A stretch of 64,000 nucleotides of DNA. It comes from UBA2166 sp964463965. GTDB taxonomy: Bacteria; Nitrospirota; Nitrospiria; Nitrospirales; UBA2166. Position 1 is the first letter of the stretch. Each line of letters begins with the position of its first letter. The translations under genes and the position numbers were made by a program. Below are positions 6,606-14,954 of the stretch, piece after piece. Under the pieces are notes generated by a model. That model ran no database searches. It was not told where the DNA came from and saw only the letters and a program-made list of their open reading frames with translations. The stretch spans positions 255,607-319,606 of the forward strand of contig CAYXED010000002.1 of the NCBI GenBank assembly GCA_964463965.1, read 5' to 3'.

Positions 6606-8384
6606 ATGATTGATCAATTTCATTGGATTCGTCCCTTTTGGTTGATCGCATTACTTCCGTTTGGAGTGTTGTTATGGTTCATGTTTAGACATAAGGTAAA
6701 AGGTGGTACTTGGGAATCTGTATGTGATCACCGATTATTGCCGCATATTCTTCTTGGGCAAGGTATACAACGTCGATGGTGGCCGCTGTGGAGTATTGCA
6801 ATCGCTGGGACTCTCACGATCTTTGCCATTGCCGGACCTGCATGGGAGCGTTTGCCTCAGCCTGTTTACCAACAGCAGTCGGCGCGTGTATTAGTTCTGG
6901 ATCTTTCCCTCTCTATGGATGCCACTGATATTGGTCCTACTAGATTGACGCGTGCGCGGCACAAAATTTTGGACATTTTAGAGTATCAGGATGAAGGGTA
7001 TACTTCACTGATTGTTTACGCTGGAGAGCCGTTTGTTGTAACACCATTAACACAAGATGTTCAGACAATTAAAGCTTTGGTCCCAACTTTGAAAACAGAT
7101 TTGATGCCAGCTCATGGCAGTCGACCTGACCTGGCGCTTAAGGAAGCTGTCAGCCTGATTGAACAAGCAGGTATGACAAAGGGGCACATTGTTTTACTGA
7201 CTGATGGCATTGACGATTCACGTGTTTACAGTGCTACAAAACGTTTAAGTGATGATGGGCATAGACTATCGGTCCTTGCTGTAGGGACTAAAGATGGTGC
7301 ACCAATTGTTTTGAAAGATGGCTCATTTTTAAAGGATATGAGTGGTTCTATAGTTTTGCCAAAGATGGATGAACAGAAGCTTCGTGTACTCGCATCTGAT
7401 GGGGGAGGGCGTTATACCAGGATTTCTATTGACGACAGTGATGTTGAGTACATTATGGCTGATGGAATAGTGAGTCGAATGCAAAGTCAAGTAGAGGACG
7501 TTGGGCTTCATGTTAATCTTTGGAAAGAGGAAGGCCCATGGTTGCTCTTTCTGATTCTTCCAATTGCAGCGATGGCGTTTCGTCGAGGGTATCTTGTACT
7601 TGTAGTTAGTGTCTTCCTCTTGTTTTCTAAAGATATATACGCATTTGATTGGAATGTCTTGTGGTCTAACTCTAACCAACGTGGAAGCGAAGCTTTTATG
7701 CAAGGGAACCCTGAATATGCTGCTAAACTGTTTTCAGACCCACAGTGGAAGGCAGCTGCCCAGTATCGTGCAGAGCAATTTGATCGAGCTGTAGAGTCTT
7801 TGGATGGGCTTGAAACCGCTAGTGCTTTATATAATAAGGGGAATGCTCTAGCGCATCTTGGGCGTTTTCCTGACGCAATACATGCTTATGATGCCGCCTT
7901 AAAGTTAGATGATGCCCACGAAGACGCCCGTTATAACAAAAAAATAATAGAAGATTTTTTGGAACGACAACCACGACAACAAGATTCTCAAAGAGAGGGG
8001 GATGATGGGGAACCTCAATTATCACAACAACCCTCGGAACATTTCAGTGATCAATATGAAGAGAGGGATTCTCTCAATGAAACTGCTAACGATGAGTTGT
8101 TGGAGCAGGACAGCCTTGAAAGTGCTCAGCAGCAGAATTTTTCGGAGGATACTGATAGTAGAAAAGAAGATCAGGCGGAGGCAGGAGGTTTAAATTTTTC
8201 TAAGGAATCAAGTAATCGCACTAATCTGTCCTATGAAGATGCTTTTGATTCTTTGGAGTCGCAACAAGCCTATGAACAATGGATCAGGAGGATTCCAGAT
8301 GATCCCGGAGGGCTTCTTAGACGTAAGTTTTTATACCAATATGAAAAACGTGGGCATGAATCAACAGAGAAGAATCTATGGTGA
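6606..8384 (+). CDS. batB: BatB-like VWA protein fused to a C-terminal TPR (BatC-like) region
   Basis: A 592-aa protein starting at ATG 6606 (a GTG one codon earlier is also possible). The N-terminal half repeats the BatA layout: two membrane helices (about 10-28, 58-80), a VWA domain with MIDAS D99-L-S101-L-S103, and a third/fourth hydrophobic stretch near 305-345. After that comes a tetratricopeptide-type segment (about 365-450; ALYNKGNALAHLGRFPDAI, AYDAALKLDDAHEDARYNK), then a polar Gln/Glu/Ser-rich linker and a Pro-Gly-Gly-Leu-Leu-Arg-Arg-Lys end. In many genomes these are two genes, batB and batC; here they are one. The stop overlaps the next ATG by 7 bases. Confidence 0.85.
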   Translation: MIDQFHWIRPFWLIALLPFGVLLWFMFRHKVKGGTWESVCDHRLLPHILLGQGIQRRWWPLWSIAIAGTLTIFAIAGPAWERLPQPVYQQQSARVLVLDLSLSMDATDIGPTRLTRARHKILDILEYQDEGYTSLIVYAGEPFVVTPLTQDVQTIKALVPTLKTDLMPAHGSRPDLALKEAVSLIEQAGMTKGHIVLLTDGIDDSRVYSATKRLSDDGHRLSVLAVGTKDGAPIVLKDGSFLKDMSGSIVLPKMDEQKLRVLASDGGGRYTRISIDDSDVEYIMADGIVSRMQSQVEDVGLHVNLWKEEGPWLLFLILPIAAMAFRRGYLVLVVSVFLLFSKDIYAFDWNVLWSNSNQRGSEAFMQGNPEYAAKLFSDPQWKAAAQYRAEQFDRAVESLDGLETASALYNKGNALAHLGRFPDAIHAYDAALKLDDAHEDARYNKKIIEDFLERQPRQQDSQREGDDGEPQLSQQPSEHFSDQYEERDSLNETANDELLEQDSLESAQQQNFSEDTDSRKEDQAEAGGLNFSKESSNRTNLSYEDAFDSLESQQAYEQWIRRIPDDPGGLLRRKFLYQYEKRGHESTEKNLW

Positions 8385-10087
8385 TCCAACCCTCAAGTGT
8401 AATCAGTGGATGTTTCTTTATGCTGCTCATGTGTTGGTTGACTCAAGGCTTTGCAGCCACCATTACAGTTACGGTAGATCGTGACCCTATCCATATTGAT
8501 GAGTCTTTTACCATAACATTTAAGGCTGATGCGGCGGTTGGCGATGATCCAAACTTTTCTATATTGGAAAAGAATTTTAATATTTTGCATAAGAATCACA
8601 GCACAAATGTAAGTTTCATGAATGGAACTTTATCAAATACACGAGTGTGGACGCTTGTGCTTATGCCTAAAGCCTTGGGTGAAATAACGATTCCTTCCAT
8701 AGCTTTTGGAAAAGATGTCAGTGTGCCATTTCACGTGACTATTGTTGAAAGGAAAAGTACTCAATCTGCTACAGGACCTGAGGATTTGTTCCTCGAGGTT
8801 AATGCGCACCCACGACAATCCTTTGTCCAAGAACAAATAATTTTCACTGTTAGATTTTACCGGTCAATAGTTATTGAGAACGGGACTATCACAGAGCCTA
8901 CATTGAGTGATGGAGATGCTGTGGTAAAAAAACTTGGAGAAAATAAAACATTTCAGACGAGGCGTGATGGAGTTGATTACCATGTCGTGGAGCTTCGTTA
9001 CGCACTATTCCCACAAAAAAGTGGATCTTTGGTAGTTAATCCTGTGGTTTTTGAAGGAACATCTGTGGCTCAATCACGTTCATTTTTTAGCCCGGGAAAT
9101 GCCCAGAGACGACGTCTGAGATCAGATGAGATTACATTACAGGTTAATCCAATTCCATCTTCATTTTACGGTTCAACGTGGCTTCCGTCTCCTAACTTAC
9201 AGCTTTCGGAGATGTGGCCGCAGACTCCTCCGAGGTTTATGGTTGGAGAACCTGTGACAAGAACACTTCTCCTGGAGGTGGAGGGCTTAACGGCTGCGCA
9301 GTTGCCAGAAATCAACAAAGAAGTGCCATCTACATTAAAAGAGTACCCTGACCAGCCCATGCAAAAGGACAATGTCAGCCTTCAGGGAGTTACTGGAATT
9401 CGACAGGAAAAAGTTGCCTTGATTCCTAGTGAAGTTGGTCATTTAACTCTTCCGTCAGTCGAAGTCCCTTGGTGGAATACTTTGACTAATACGATAGAAG
9501 TCGCAAGGCTGCCAGAAAGAAGCGTTTTGGTTGAGGCTGCAATAAAAAAGCAGCGTTTTGACGAATCATTTGAGGTGCCACAATCTGTAGAAGTTGCTTC
9601 ATCTCCCTCCAAGTCTATACGAGTGCAATCCTCCTGGCCTGGGAAGAGTTTTTGGCTATTGTTGACTGGGGTCTTGACTATGGGTTGGTTGATAACTGCC
9701 TTATTTTTGTGGAGAGAACGTTATGGGGTTCGTTCAGTCCAAGTACATGATCAGGATACTGCTACTAAAAGTAAACGAGCTATAGAAAAACAATTTAGGT
9801 ATGCCTGTGAGAATGGTGATGTAGAGGCTGCAAAATTGTCATTGGTAGTGTGGGCAAGTTTAGAGTGGTCAGGTGACGTGCCAAAAACTATTGGGGCGAT
9901 TGCAGAGCGTTTTTCCGGGACGCTTCGTGAAGAACTTGATAGACTTAATAAGGTGCTGTACGGACAAGCACCTGAAAAGTGGGATGGTCAAGCACTATGG
10001 AGTGCATTTGAACACTCAAAGAGCAAAGGGGCAATCTCACCAAACACACCTGGTGAACGCCTAGAGCCTTTATGGGTTACATCATAA
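8378..10087 (+). CDS. batD: BatD-like oxygen-tolerance protein
   Basis: A 569-aa protein with an N-terminal signal peptide (about 1-27, ending QGFA), several beta-rich periplasmic Ig-like domains typical of BatD (DPIHIDESFTITFKA near the start; FVQEQIIFTVRFYRS; a middle PPRFMVGEPVTRTLLLEVEG repeat), one transmembrane helix near 415-437 and a cytoplasmic C-terminal helical domain. It is the last gene of the MoxR-Bat operon and overlaps batB by 7 bases. The three Bat products probably form a periplasm-facing complex driven from inside by MoxR; the client is unknown. Confidence 0.85.
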   Translation: MVIQPSSVISGCFFMLLMCWLTQGFAATITVTVDRDPIHIDESFTITFKADAAVGDDPNFSILEKNFNILHKNHSTNVSFMNGTLSNTRVWTLVLMPKALGEITIPSIAFGKDVSVPFHVTIVERKSTQSATGPEDLFLEVNAHPRQSFVQEQIIFTVRFYRSIVIENGTITEPTLSDGDAVVKKLGENKTFQTRRDGVDYHVVELRYALFPQKSGSLVVNPVVFEGTSVAQSRSFFSPGNAQRRRLRSDEITLQVNPIPSSFYGSTWLPSPNLQLSEMWPQTPPRFMVGEPVTRTLLLEVEGLTAAQLPEINKEVPSTLKEYPDQPMQKDNVSLQGVTGIRQEKVALIPSEVGHLTLPSVEVPWWNTLTNTIEVARLPERSVLVEAAIKKQRFDESFEVPQSVEVASSPSKSIRVQSSWPGKSFWLLLTGVLTMGWLITALFLWRERYGVRSVQVHDQDTATKSKRAIEKQFRYACENGDVEAAKLSLVVWASLEWSGDVPKTIGAIAERFSGTLREELDRLNKVLYGQAPEKWDGQALWSAFEHSKSKGAISPNTPGERLEPLWVTS

Positions 10088-10180
10088 AGAAGTAACTTGC
10101 TATGGTTTGCTGTGATCAAATAACTTAGTGATACATCTCTATGTTTTAGATAAAATGGCTATGCTACGTAGAACACATTT

Positions 10181-10507
10181 TTACTTTTTGTGGTCTCCAG
10201 TTGGTGTTGTGCTTGTTTCTGTTTTTGGTTGAGAGTCTTCTGCCGCTGCTTCGGGTTCAGATGTTTGCTCTTGCGTTTGTGCATTGGCCTCTCTAAATAA
10301 GCGGGCTTCTGTGCCTACGACAAAATCAATGTCGCCTTGAAGTACTTCATAAATGGCCCTGCTTGTCTCCTTCGCAAAAGGCTTTTCAGATATTTGCGGG
10401 GCTCCTTGAAGTAGTTGTTTGGCGCGTTGAACTCCAATAACTACAACTCTAAAATGTGAATCAATGTCTGTGTTCCTGTGATGATCAAGTAATGAAAGAA
10501 TTTCCAT
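10181..10507 (-). CDS. rpoZ: RNA polymerase omega subunit
   Basis: A 108-aa protein. The core SHFRVVVIGVQRAKQLLQGAP, then KPFAKETSRAIYEVLQGDIDF, matches omega (RpoZ): the helix that clamps beta-prime and the conserved K-x2-x-A-x-x-E-I region. The C-terminal 40 residues are a Gln/Glu/Thr/Pro-rich tail with no fold. A good Shine-Dalgarno (AAAGGAG) precedes ATG 10507. The position directly after gmk, 38 bases away, is the common gmk-rpoZ order. Convergent with batD. Confidence 0.87.
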   Translation of the reverse strand: MEILSLLDHHRNTDIDSHFRVVVIGVQRAKQLLQGAPQISEKPFAKETSRAIYEVLQGDIDFVVGTEARLFREANAQTQEQTSEPEAAAEDSQPKTETSTTPTGDHKK

Positions 10508-10545
10508 TGTTACTCCTTTCCTTAATGTGACTTTGATAATCTAAA

Positions 10546-11172
10546 TCAGTGTTCTATGACATATAATGTTTTCATTCGCTCTGCAGTGATTACAGCCTCC
10601 AATTCTTTTAACGACTGTTCTAAGTTGTTATTTACACTGATATAAGTGTACTCACGAAAATGCTTCATTTCATCTCGAGCACGTTCTAGTCTCATTTGAA
10701 TCGATTCTTTCGAGTCAAGCCCTCTACTTTGTAGGCGGGTTTTTAGTACATCCAGGGATGGTGGAAGGAGATAGATAAACACACCATGCTTTACCCTTTG
10801 CTTCAATTGCATGGCACCTTGTTCGTCAATATCTAGCAAAAGGTCTGTGCCCTCATTTAGGGCCTGAGATATTGTTGAACGATGCGTCCCATAAAAGTGG
10901 CCATATACCTCAGCCCACTCTAAAAACTCTTCATCGTCAACCATTTTTTGAAAGGCATCTTTGCTTACGAAGACATAATCTTCTCCATCAACCTCACCTG
11001 ATCGCTGAGGACGAGTCGTGTAAGAAATAGAAAACTTTAAGCGTGGAATATTCATGATAAGTTGGGTGCATAAAGAAGTCTTGCCAGCTCCGGAAGGTCC
11101 GGATATTACAAACAGCAATCCTTGTCGACGATCAAGAGCTAGGTCATTATCAAATTTTTCTATGTTGCCCAT
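10546..11172 (-). CDS. gmk: Guanylate kinase
   Basis: A 208-aa enzyme that phosphorylates GMP to GDP with ATP. The P-loop GPSGAGKTSL near the N-terminus, the GMP-binding segment ISYTTRPQRSGEVDGEDYVFV, and LLDIDEQGAMQLK are all present. I use ATG 11172, which has TTAGG 6 bases upstream; a TTG at 11202 would overlap the yicC stop and has no Shine-Dalgarno. It belongs to the yicC-gmk-rpoZ string on the minus strand. Confidence 0.94.
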   Translation of the reverse strand: MGNIEKFDNDLALDRRQGLLFVISGPSGAGKTSLCTQLIMNIPRLKFSISYTTRPQRSGEVDGEDYVFVSKDAFQKMVDDEEFLEWAEVYGHFYGTHRSTISQALNEGTDLLLDIDEQGAMQLKQRVKHGVFIYLLPPSLDVLKTRLQSRGLDSKESIQMRLERARDEMKHFREYTYISVNNNLEQSLKELEAVITAERMKTLYVIEH

Positions 11173-11194
11173 ATATTGCCTAATCTCTGCGGCC

Positions 11195-12070
11195 TTATTC
11201 AAGGTTTTGAAGTTGTTCTCTAATCTTTTCCAAAGTACTCTTTATTGTCACGGTCCGATGGGAAACGTCAAGGTCATTTGCTTTGGCACCCATTGTATTG
11301 ATCTCACGGTTGAGTTCCTGCACTAGAAAATTAAGAGGTTTCCCCACTTCTGTCCCCTCCTTCAAAAGAGTTTGGCATTGGTCAAGATGGCTGATGGTTC
11401 GGCTTAATTCCTCGTTAATATCAGAGCGTGTGGCGAATAGGGCAATTTCTTGCGATATACGGACATCATCGGATATGGGGTGTTGTGTAAGTTGTTTAAT
11501 TTTCTCTCGTAGCCGATTGTTATAGCGTTTGACAATATGGGGTATTCGGCGTTTTATTACGTTAATATCCTTTCTTATTTGCCGAATATGACCTGTGATA
11601 TCTTTTACTAGTGCACGACCTTCTTGTTGACGCATATAATCAAACTCATCCAATGTGGGAGGGAGTGCTTGATTAATAATTTCCGATACAACAGAAGATG
11701 GGATGGGAGCAGGGAAAAAGGTTGTAAGTTCTCTGATATTTGCCAATAAGTTAATGTCAATAGTGCCGCCTAAAGCGAGTTCTCTTTGTAGTTTTTTGAG
11801 GATATGCACATATTGACGAGCCATTTTTTTATCGATAATAATTTCCTGTTGTTTCGATCCATTTTTTAAGGATATAGATAAATCCACTTTTCCGCGGGCA
11901 ACACGTTCACTTACAACGCGTTTTATCTTGGCTTCATGTGGGGCGAGGATTGTTGGAAGGTGTGTCACAATCTCGCAAAATCTATGATTCACGGAGCGAA
12001 TTTCTACTATGACCCTGTGGTTACGGATGACTCGCTCTTTTCTGCTGTATCCGGTCATGCTTTTAATCAT
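11195..12070 (-). CDS. yicC: YicC-family endoribonuclease
   Basis: A 291-aa protein starting MIKSMTGYSR, the invariant YicC N-terminus, with the RSVNHRFCEI motif and a C-terminal DUF1732 domain (PLNFLVQELNREINTMGAKAND near the end). E. coli YicC is an RNase that helps degrade small RNAs. Full length for the family. Its start overlaps the hflX stop by 8 bases; gmk follows, a widespread order. Confidence 0.93.
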   Translation of the reverse strand: MIKSMTGYSRKERVIRNHRVIVEIRSVNHRFCEIVTHLPTILAPHEAKIKRVVSERVARGKVDLSISLKNGSKQQEIIIDKKMARQYVHILKKLQRELALGGTIDINLLANIRELTTFFPAPIPSSVVSEIINQALPPTLDEFDYMRQQEGRALVKDITGHIRQIRKDINVIKRRIPHIVKRYNNRLREKIKQLTQHPISDDVRISQEIALFATRSDINEELSRTISHLDQCQTLLKEGTEVGKPLNFLVQELNREINTMGAKANDLDVSHRTVTIKSTLEKIREQLQNLE

Positions 12071-13727
12071 TATTTGCTACCCTTAGTACGGGAATATTGG
12101 GGGTTGTGGCATAGAGATGTTCATCAATTGCATGAAGGAGAGGGGAGAGTGAGGTAGCATCAATCGCTGAAATTGTAATTCCTGACAAACGATACCCTAG
12201 AGTCTGGCGTTGCATTTCGGAAACCTTATCTGCCTTATTTAAAACTAGTAGACTGGGAATATTATTGAGAGAAAGTTCAGATAGTACGTTAGTGACTGTG
12301 TTTAGGCGATCATCAAGTGTTGAACTGGTAATATCGCATACGTGAAGTAAAAGTGAGGCGTTACGAAGCTCATCCAGCGTTGTCTGAAATGCTCCTAGTA
12401 GTCCGCGGGGAAGTTTTTGAATGAAACCCACGGTATCTGTAAGAATGGCCTCTTTACCCGTTAATAGCCGTAAGCGACGGCTTGCGGTGTCTAGTGTTGT
12501 AAAGACTTGATTACTTGCCCGTACATCATTTCTGGTTAACGTGTTAAGGAGCGTAGACTTTCCTGCATTGGTATATCCAACGAGCGCAATAACTGGAAGC
12601 TTGTGACGTGTGCGAAGCGCGCGTTGCTGGTGACGTTGTTTCACAAGTACTTTTTGTTGGCGTTCAAGTAGGGCAATGCGATTTCGAATTCGTCGGCGAT
12701 CAAGTTCGAGTTTAGTTTCTCCAGGGCCTCGCCCTCCAATTCCGCCTGTCAATCTTGACAGTGCCGTCGATCTTTCCGAGAGACGTGGTAGCACATATCG
12801 GAGTTGCGCCAATTCAACTTGTAATTTACCTTCACGAGATTGCGCTCGTCTAGAAAAAATGTCAAGAATTAGCTGTGTGCGGTCAATAACTTTCATTTCG
12901 GTAATTTCTGAGATAGCTTTTGTTTGTGCCGGTGTTAAGTTTTGATCAAAAATTAAAAAGTCCGCTCCTTTGTGTAAAGCATTTATAACAACATCCTTTA
13001 GCTTTCCTTTGCCTAGGAGATACTTAGGGTGCAGGGCTTGGAGGCGTTGAATAACAGTATCGAGAATATCAATCTCGTCTGAAATTGCAAGCTCCCGAAG
13101 TTCAGCGATGGATTCTTCCTGTGTTGCACGATGTGACACAGAAGCGCTAATTAATATTGCTTGTGCCGAGTTTTTTCGAACATGATGGATCGATTTTGAT
13201 CGTGCAAACTCTTCATCGAGTGAATGAAGAAATCTAGAAAGATTAAGCTGGAAATTATGAAATGCAGTAGGTGGATATACATCATACAGACGGTTTTCAG
13301 GGTTTGGTGGGAGTACATGTGCGAGGTAAATCTTGCCCGGTCTTCCACTGCTGTCGACTTCTAAAGCAGCAAGTAAATCAAAACGTAATAGAGCTAAGTC
13401 AGTCAAGTCGTCTTGGTTGAGAGGTTCGTCGCATAGGTGGGTGTGGATCATGCGAATACCATGCAACACAGTTCTCCCAGAACGGTACCTTGGGAGATTG
13501 GGGATAATCACACTACGTTCATTGCCAACGAATACGGATTCAATTACACCGCTACGATTTACTAGAATACCAATCTGGCGTTTGATTTCTCGCGATAAAC
13601 TGGCTATGTAAGTTGCGAGCTCGATGCTCACGACTTCTTGTGTGGGCACACGCCTTCTGTACGTTTTTTGCAAACGGTGTATTTGGTTAGGCTTTAAGCC
13701 GTTAAGATTTCCATGTACGGTGGAGAT
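12063..13727 (-). CDS. hflX: GTPase HflX (probable AUC start)
   Basis: A 554-aa ribosome-splitting GTPase when started at 13727. G1 GYTNAGKSTLLN, G3 DTVGFIQKLP, G4 NKAD and the glycine-rich linker GGIGGRGPGETKLELDRRRI that precedes the G domain are all present. The only AUG/GUG/UUG available for the N-terminus is a TTG at 13673, which has no Shine-Dalgarno and would cut off VHGNLNGLKPNQIHRLQ, a stretch that matches the usual HflX N-terminus. Reading further back, an in-frame TAG lies at 13739-13737, and the first plausible start is ATC at 13727, preceded by AGGGGG with 5-base spacing. An AUC start is rare, so this needs proof. It lies 52 bases after tsaD and overlaps yicC. Confidence 0.88.
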   Translation of the reverse strand: MSTVHGNLNGLKPNQIHRLQKTYRRRVPTQEVVSIELATYIASLSREIKRQIGILVNRSGVIESVFVGNERSVIIPNLPRYRSGRTVLHGIRMIHTHLCDEPLNQDDLTDLALLRFDLLAALEVDSSGRPGKIYLAHVLPPNPENRLYDVYPPTAFHNFQLNLSRFLHSLDEEFARSKSIHHVRKNSAQAILISASVSHRATQEESIAELRELAISDEIDILDTVIQRLQALHPKYLLGKGKLKDVVINALHKGADFLIFDQNLTPAQTKAISEITEMKVIDRTQLILDIFSRRAQSREGKLQVELAQLRYVLPRLSERSTALSRLTGGIGGRGPGETKLELDRRRIRNRIALLERQQKVLVKQRHQQRALRTRHKLPVIALVGYTNAGKSTLLNTLTRNDVRASNQVFTTLDTASRRLRLLTGKEAILTDTVGFIQKLPRGLLGAFQTTLDELRNASLLLHVCDITSSTLDDRLNTVTNVLSELSLNNIPSLLVLNKADKVSEMQRQTLGYRLSGITISAIDATSLSPLLHAIDEHLYATTPNIPVLRVANND

Positions 13728-13738
13728 TTTATCCCCCT
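13727..13738 (-). promoter_or_regulatory. Strong Shine-Dalgarno preceding an AUC codon (hflX)
   Basis: AGGGGG (13738-13733) is followed by ATAAA and then ATC (13727-13725) in the hflX frame. Spacing and complementarity are ideal for initiation at the AUC, and no AUG exists in frame between here and the upstream stop. Confidence 0.55.
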
Positions 13739-13779
13739 AAGTATAGATGTGCATTAAAGGTTCTAGTGCTGGGCCGCAT

Positions 13780-14820
13780 TTAGGCATTTACCTTGCTGCT
13801 TTTTTGTAATTGTTGTGAAAAAGGTTCCACATTCAGAGAAGCAAAGTTTTCATTAAGGTAGCCATGCCAAGCTGCTGCTGCAATCATTGCACCGTTATCA
13901 GTACAATATTGCAATGGCGGAAGATGTATGCGTAGTTTATGGGATGACGAACGTTTTTGTATGGTTTCCCGAAGTAGTGAATTAGCAGCAACTCCACCCA
14001 CTATAGCGATATCTTTTATGCCATGATGAATCGCTGCATGGATTGTTTTTTGAACAAGCACTTCAATGATAGATGCTTGGTATCCTGCTGCGATATCAGC
14101 TGGTGTTGCTTTGTTGTTTTGGGTGTCTAGTGATTGTAAAAAATAGCGCAAAGAAGTTTTGATACCACTAAAACTGAAGTCAAATGACTTGGTTGATGGA
14201 TACGGGAGTGGAAATGGGGCCTTGAGGGGATCTCCAGATTTTGCTAATTGGTCGATCATGGGCCCTCCAGGGAACCCAAGGCCAAGCATTTTTGCGCCTT
14301 TGTCAAAAGCTTCTCCTGCTGCGTCATCTAAGGTTTTTCCAAGGAGTTGGTAGTGTCCTGGGGAATCCACTACATACAGGTTGGTATGGCCTCCAGAGAC
14401 TAGAAGTCCAATATGTGGGAAGGGGATATCATGATTATTCAGCTGAGTGGAGGCAAGGTGTCCTTCCAGGTGATTAACAGTAATTAGAGGCAGGTTGGAT
14501 GAATACGCTAATGCTTTTCCAAATGAGAGGCCTACAATAAGTGAACCAATTAAACCTGGGCCTTCCGTTACTGCAACTGCATGAAGCTGGTTAAGTCTGA
14601 GTTCAGCTTTCTGTAAGGTATTTCTAACCACGTGGTCCATGGCTTCGATGTGGGCTCGGGATGCAAACTCTGGGACTATGCCTCCGTATAGAGTATGAAC
14701 TGAGTCTTGACTATGAAGCACATTGGAGAGTACTTCGCAGCCATTTTTTACGACTGCGGCTGCAGTGTCGTCACATGATGTTTCAATGCCTAGAATGAAT
14801 ATGTCTGGTATGGTGGTGAT
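13780..14820 (-). CDS. tsaD: tRNA N6-threonylcarbamoyladenosine transferase TsaD (probable AUC start)
   Basis: About 346 aa if started at 14820. TsaD with TsaB/TsaE transfers threonylcarbamoyl to A37 of tRNAs reading ANN codons. The ASKHA core is clear: ILGIETSCDDTAAAVV at the N-terminus, the metal-binding H-L-E-G-H, VSGGHTNLY and GGVAANSLLR. The first conventional start codon in frame is GTG 14721, but this would delete the essential IETSCDD strand, so translation must begin earlier. Between the upstream in-frame TAG and 14721 there is no AUG, GUG or UUG. ATC 14820 has GGGAG 6 bases upstream and gives a normal family length; ATA 14811 is a poorer alternative. It lies between clpC and hflX. 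Confidence 0.9.
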   Translation of the reverse strand: MTTIPDIFILGIETSCDDTAAAVVKNGCEVLSNVLHSQDSVHTLYGGIVPEFASRAHIEAMDHVVRNTLQKAELRLNQLHAVAVTEGPGLIGSLIVGLSFGKALAYSSNLPLITVNHLEGHLASTQLNNHDIPFPHIGLLVSGGHTNLYVVDSPGHYQLLGKTLDDAAGEAFDKGAKMLGLGFPGGPMIDQLAKSGDPLKAPFPLPYPSTKSFDFSFSGIKTSLRYFLQSLDTQNNKATPADIAAGYQASIIEVLVQKTIHAAIHHGIKDIAIVGGVAANSLLRETIQKRSSSHKLRIHLPPLQYCTDNGAMIAAAAWHGYLNENFASLNVEPFSQQLQKSSKVNA

Positions 14821-14831
14821 TAGATGCTCCC
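14818..14831 (-). promoter_or_regulatory. Shine-Dalgarno preceding an AUC codon (tsaD)
   Basis: GGGAG (14831-14827), then the 6-base spacer CATCTA, then ATC (14820-14818) in the tsaD frame. This repeats the arrangement at hflX, the adjacent downstream gene. Confidence 0.5.
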
Positions 14832-14954
14832 GTATCTCAGCGCCCCATGTTTTGGTAGCAACTGACGTGGTATCCTATCATGGGCTTTGATGGTAAAACG
14901 GAAAATACAAGATCAGAATTAGGAGAGGTGTGTATGATTGTACTCAAGTGACAA

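Noticed and set aside
13671..13673. TTG 13673 as hflX start
   Set aside because: No Shine-Dalgarno and it removes N-terminal residues that match the family.
14719..14721. GTG 14721 as tsaD start
   Set aside because: Would remove the IETSCDD nucleotide-binding strand that every active TsaD needs.
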